From Eucalyptus grandis (Eukaryota; Streptophyta; Magnoliopsida; Myrtales; Myrtaceae), in contig NC_052617.1 in NCBI RefSeq assembly GCF_016545825.1, positions 51,465,382 through 51,529,381 on the forward strand: 64,000 bases of DNA. Direction: 5' to 3'. Below the pieces are notes generated by a model. That model was not told the DNA's origin. It did not search any database and was given only the letters and a program-made list of their open reading frames with translations. The position numbers were made by a program, and so were the translations under genes. Below, piece by piece: positions 59,390-64,000 of the stretch (position 1 is its first letter; every line of letters begins with the position of its first letter).

Positions 59390-59758
59390 TTGCGCGGACG
59401 CTACCATTTCTATACTTAAAATTAAGGGACTAGGGAATATTTATAGTACCCTGGTTGGTACGCAGCAGATGGATATTGCCATACGGCAGTGCATGGAGGT
59501 TGCATGTGGGAAAGTTACAGTGCTCATCTTCTTCTTGATTTTTCGGATTTTAATTCTTTACTTCAACAGAAAGGCATGAGCAAACATGCCCAACCGAAGC
59601 CAATTGGTCTCCCAACATGCTAGACAACTTTATCGGTTTTGTTTTTGTACAATGGACAACAAAATCGAAAGAAAAGATCAAATGAGGAAAAAAAAAAAAC
59701 TCGATGCATTATGGTGGTGCATATTAAACACATTACAAACCATTTCACAACTTTCTTC

Positions 59759-59816
<58 letters not shown>

Positions 59817-61050
59817 AAAAAACCTCAAACTAGTACATTTATAATAAATTTATCCAAAATTAATTTTTCTTACCAAAAATTTAAAACTGACATACATATG
59901 ATAAATTTAATCCAAATTAATCATAAAAAGCCTCAAATTGATACATTTGTAGCATATTTACTTCGTGTTAGTTTTCCGTTAAATTATATTAATATTACGA
60001 AAAATTACAAACTGGTACATCTATGACAATTGAAGAGTCAAATACTAAACTAGTAAACCCATTAACTGTCACATACCAATCAATTCAGTAATTTGATAAT
60101 AAAATTTAACAGAAACTAACATAAAGGAAATTTATCACAAATATACCAATTTTAGTTTTTGGTGGTCAAAAAATTAGTTTAGAGTATATTTGTTGCCGTA
60201 TCTCAATTTGGGATTCTACATGGCATTAACCCTATAAAATAACCCCGTTCTCATGTAACTTACTTTGATATATGCATAATGACTCACTAATTTACATAGG
60301 ACAGAGAAGAAACATACTAAACTACGGATAAATGAAATTTAAATGTGTTAATATGTGAAAGCAAACATATGTTGTGTGTCTATCGATAGATATATCTAAT
60401 TCTTATTCGCCAAACTCAAATCATGAGCGGTATTTTTTATTTTCTTCCTATCAGATTGACCCTTTTATTTTTAAGAAATTGAACTCCGATTTATAAAAGC
60501 CAGCAACTTCTCCCTCGCTATTTTAATCGACGGTGAACTCCACCAGAAGGCCAAATATAAGTTGGCCCTTTATGTTCTTAGGACACATGGGATTAGGAAC
60601 TATTGCTATTTTCACCTATATGAAATCTCCTTGTCAACGGACTTTCAACGCGTCTCGGAAAGAAATATGCACATATCTCTCATTTATATATTTGTCTTAA
60701 TTATTTTAGTCATTACTATAATGATATAAAACAAATGGTTTTTGCTGCGGGGATGAGGAGATGTTGCCTATGTGAGTTCGTGAATTCAAAGACAAAATTA
60801 CACGACATAGCCTTGATCCTCACCATTAATATTCTCGTTCCGCATCAATTAAAGTGAATGGTAAACATGAAAAAATTTCATGATTTTTCGTTTCAATCCC
60901 TTTTTGATTTAGACTTCGCAAGGACTTTCGAGATGCTTCTTGCATTTTCCTTACTTTTAGTTTCTTGTGTCTCTGGCTTGTGAATTCTAGTTTAATATTA
61001 CATTCCTAATTTTGAAGTCTGCTATTTTGTTTAGAACATTTATGCCAACG
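59390..61050. repeat. Distal duplicated sequence, copy 1 (paralogous to 62683-64000)
   Basis: Shares the order catttctat.cttaaaatta, ttggtacg.agca.at.gata, gcc.gagccaattggt and tgatgt/agatgttgcc.atgtga with 62683 to the window end; the left part also matches block A at 41999-42121. It includes an (AT)n tract at 59764-59813. The frame at 59289-59579 is not kept in the other copies, so I do not call a gene. Confidence 0.7.
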
Positions 61051-61861
61051 CTTAGCTTATATAAACGCCGCATATGTATGTAAATTGTAGTGTCCACGAC
61101 TTTTGGATAAGGCTTTGCCCATGGGATGGTAGTCGAGGTTCCTAAAATTCCTCTAAGTCGATCAATAATACATTGTTTGTCGAACATATTCGAATTTGAT
61201 TGTTCAAGCAAGCCTTTTTATATACACCATATTAAAGTCTATTTGCACATCTATTAACATGACCAGTCTTGCTATAACGAGGGTGGTCCACACATAGAAT
61301 GTTCATCTTTTTCGATTTTAGTGTTGGTGTGGATTTTTGGAGTCACTCCATTGTACATCGACAAATAGGTCGATAATTGAGAATAGTCCACTGTTTTATA
61401 ATCCGATCCAACAGGCAATCAAAATTAACAGGTACACTGGAAGCCGCTCAATAAAGGAGTGTCATTGATTTTCTTGCCTTCAAAAATGTCTTTTGCTTAG
61501 AAGAGAAGTTGCTAAATCAGTCGAGGATGGAAAAAAGCATAAAACGACCCAAACCAATCCACTTTCCGAACATGAGAAGAGTGTGCAGGTTTACACAATG
61601 TGATTGATAGATCACAAAGTATTGAAAGATTGCAAATTGGTTGGAACAATGAAAGAAATGCTTTGAGAGGAAATAATGATAAGATACAGCGATTGGAAGA
61701 AGAGGTAGGATCCCAACACTTTTATTATTATTTAAAGATTGGTTATGCAAACTACGATTTATTGACTTCCAATTTTGCCAACAGCTCAAAGCCTTGATCC
61801 ATCCGGAATCTTTTTTCTTTTTTTTCAAACCTCCGGATATCCCAGAAAGTCTCAAGCTTTC
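61051..61861. other. Intergenic, nothing recognised
   Basis: AT-rich; open frames are short and unmatched. A minus-strand patch at 61280-61330 has weak coding-like appearance but many stops. Confidence 0.4.
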
Positions 61862-62262
61862 CTAGCACGGGGAGAGCGGCCACTTGGGCCTCTTGTTTTT
61901 GATGAAGCAGTTCCTCATCCTCTCCTCCACCTGGTCGATCATGGCCTTGGAATTCTCCTCGGCCTCGCCGTCAACATTGTCCCCAACTTGCATTGGCTCG
62001 GCGGTGCCGGTGGAGGAGGAGGAGGAGTTCTCGGCAGTGAAGGCAGGAGCAGCGGGAGGGTGATGGGAAGGTGGGAGGAGGTGGTGGGTGGAAAAGAGGA
62101 AGGAGGAGAGGAGGAGGTGGGACTGGTGGAGGGAGGAGCGGATGTGGAGGAGTGGGTGGGGTGGGGTCGGCGGTGGAGGCGAGTTGCTTGGTGATGAAGG
62201 TGGCTTTTTCTAGGATTGTGTCAGCTCCGTCGCTAAAGCCATGCATATAATACAAAGAGACT
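61800..62262 (-). pseudogene. Frameshifted remnant of an unidentified plant protein
   Basis: Minus strand. An open frame reads GADTILEKATFITKQLASTA, then a frame change occurs within a C/T-rich stretch near 62160. In the second frame a Ser/His/Leu-rich segment leads into TAEPMQVGDNVDGEAEENSK and VEERMRNCFIKNKRPKWPLS, ending at a TAG (61867-61869). A further conserved-looking fragment (PDGSRL) follows near 61800. The Leu/Ser/His run and the acidic-then-basic ending look like a real exon. I recall similar plant proteins of unknown function but cannot name the family. The frameshift, stop and tandem-duplicated 5' flank suggest a dead copy. Confidence 0.4.
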
Positions 62263-62462
62263 AAGGAGACAAAATAATTGCCAGACATTACAGGATTGGA
62301 CAAGTCATAGGAGAACTTTTTTCAAGCTATCCTAATTGAAGAGAGCTAAAATCAGACGCCTCAAGGAGACAAAATAATTGCCAGAGATTACACGATTGGA
62401 CAAGTCATAGGAGAATTTTTTTCAAGCTATCCTAATTGAAGAGATCTAAAGTCAGACACCTC
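62263..62462 (+). repeat. 100-bp perfect-phase tandem duplication
   Basis: aaggagacaaaataattgcc...atcagacgcctc occurs at 62263-62362 and again at 62363-62462, with few mismatches. It lies just upstream (minus strand) of the gene remnant. Confidence 0.85.
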
Positions 62463-62682
62463 AAATTCTGTGGAAACAGATTTGAGAGACTCGCAATATT
62501 AAAATAATAGATAAACAGGTAAAATTTTAAAGATATTTTTTCTATAAGTAATTAAAAAATTCTTTTTTTTCCTTTTCCTTCTTTTCTTCTCATTTGCTTC
62601 CTTTCCTCTGATTTGCAAACACAATTTTGATTTGGGACTGGAGTCATGAAAATTCTTCTTGGAGCAATTGGAGTGTAATTTT

Positions 62683-63325
62683 TCTTGCACAAATACTGGC
62701 ATTTCTATGCTTAAAATTAAAGGATTGGGAAATATTTAAGGCATTGCGATTGGTACGAAGCAAATAGATATTGCCATAGAGCAGCATGTGGAGGTTAAAT
62801 GTGGGAAACGTATGGTGCTCATCTTCTTTTTGTATTACAGATCTTAATTTTTTTTACTTCAATATAAAGACATGAGCGAGCATGCCCCGCCGGAGCCAAT
62901 TGGTTCAAAAATGTGCCAAACAACCCTCGGTCCCACCTCTGGAACCCACGTTACGTTTGATTTTGTTTTCGGACAATGGAAAACAAAATTTGAAGAAAAT
63001 AGCAAATGGAAAACAACAATAATAATAATAACGACAACAGCAATAATAACAACTCAGTGCATTATGGTCATGCATATTACACACTGTACAAACCATTTAA
63101 CAACTCTGTTCCCTTATTGATGGGATTAGAACATATATATATACACTTATAAATTGGCCAATCCTTCTTTTAATGAACATACAGCAGGTAATTTAATTTG
63201 ATATTTACATAACGACTCGCTAATTTCCATAGGACAAAGTAGAAACATACTAAATTATGGATAAGTGATTTAAATATGGAAATTTAAAGTTGTTAATATG
63301 CAAAATCAAATATATGTTTCTTACC

Positions 63326-63372
<47 letters not shown>

Positions 63373-64000
63373 GTGCCTATTGCTATTATTCACTAAACTC
63401 AATTCATGAGAGATAATTTTTTTCATTTCTTTCTATTAGGTTAATTTTTTTAAAAATAAATAAATATATATATGCCCGATAATATAGTTAAGACTATTAT
63501 ATATGTGTATATGTATATTTCTTTTTGAGACCCTTGACAAGGAGAATAAATATACGTGAAAAGGAGTAATGATTTCTCAACCCATGTGCCCTGGGAACGT
63601 ATAGAGCCAGTTTTTATTTGGCCTTCGGGTAGATAGAGTTCAGGGTTGGTTGAAATAACAGGAAGAAGTCGCTGGCTTATATATAGAACAAATGGTTTTT
63701 GCTAAAAGATGAGGTGATGTTGCCAATGTGAGTTTGTGAGTTTAAAGACAAAATTACACAACATAGCCTTGATCCTCACCATTGATATTCCTGTTCCGCA
63801 TTAATTACAATGAATTGTAGATATGAAAATGTTTCATGTTTTAAACTTCGTAAGGACTTTCGAGACGTTCTTGTATTTTTATTAGTTTTTATTTCAATCC
63901 CGTGCACTATTTTTTTATGTTTCTTTGTGTCTCTAGCTTGTGAATTTTAATATAGTATTCATACCTAAATTTGAAGTCTGCCATTTTGTTTAGCACATTT
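62683..64000. repeat. Distal duplicated sequence, copy 2, runs off the window
   Basis: Diverged paralogue of 59390-61050, still alignable at the last base (tctgccattttgtttagcac). The duplication therefore continues to the right of the window. Confidence 0.7.
63311..63370 (+). mobile_element. LINE-tail insertion with (TA)n expansion
   Basis: A direct repeat tatatgtt (63311-63318 and 63363-63370) flanks tcttaccaaaaaaaaa followed by (TA)n. The paralogous site at about 60367-60378 reads acatatgttgtgtg with no insert. The TTACC-A(n) tail matches the other two micro-insertions. Confidence 0.55.

Larger units (their letters stand above)
47871..59514. repeat. Segmental duplication, block B
   Basis: Colinear with block A from ataatttccctatcaaagat to catgtggg. 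It lacks the copia insertion and the second flotillin gene. It has its own ~2.07-kb tandem duplication (to 58044) and a deletion that removed flotillin exon 1. Direct (head-to-tail) orientation relative to block A. Confidence 0.85.

Noticed and set aside
59289..59579. Plus-strand frame of 96 residues near the end of block B
   Set aside because: The paralogous sequences at 41.9-42.1 kb and 62.7-62.9 kb do not keep the frame, and no motif is recognisable.

Overview
This is nuclear genomic DNA of a land plant, most likely a core eudicot. It has many short GT-AG introns, AT-rich intergenic DNA, abundant LTR retrotransposons and MITE-like elements, and plant-specific gene families (P-class PPR, PR-5 thaumatin-like, plant flotillin-like). 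Some repeat families resemble those I associate with Myrtaceae, but the sequence alone does not settle the family. There is no rRNA, tRNA, CRISPR or organellar block that I can support.

Layout. (1) 1-8.2 kb: a single-exon PPR gene on the minus strand (resembling Arabidopsis At1g80550), then 5 kb of repeat-rich DNA. (2) 8.2-19.8 kb: one complete PRP8 spliceosome gene on the plus strand. I resolved 25 coding exons that join in phase to 2,351 codons; one intron is GC-AG. (3) 21.98-42.12 kb, block A: a tandem array of ~250-bp units, a thaumatin-like gene split by a young Ty1/copia element (identical-length 408-bp LTRs, GCTTT target duplication), two truncated flotillin-like genes on the minus strand, and MITE-like elements. 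(4) 42.12-47.87 kb: a large LTR and leader of a Tat/Ogre-like Ty3/gypsy element with no recognisable 3' half. (5) 47.87-59.51 kb, block B: a second copy of block A with the tandem array, an intact thaumatin-like gene, a decapitated flotillin remnant, and its own internal 2-kb tandem duplication. (6) 59.4-64 kb: the shared distal sequence followed by a diverged further copy, with a frameshifted gene remnant between them.

How it fits together. The left third is stable single-copy housekeeping sequence: splicing factor and organelle RNA-binding protein. The right two thirds is a dynamic segmental duplication carrying defence- and membrane-microdomain-type genes, where most copies are broken by transposition, deletion or point mutation. 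Comparing the two blocks acts as a clock and a mutation detector: it dates the copia insertion after the duplication, shows a microhomology deletion that removed one flotillin 5' end, and reveals very short retro-insertions that would be invisible in a single copy.
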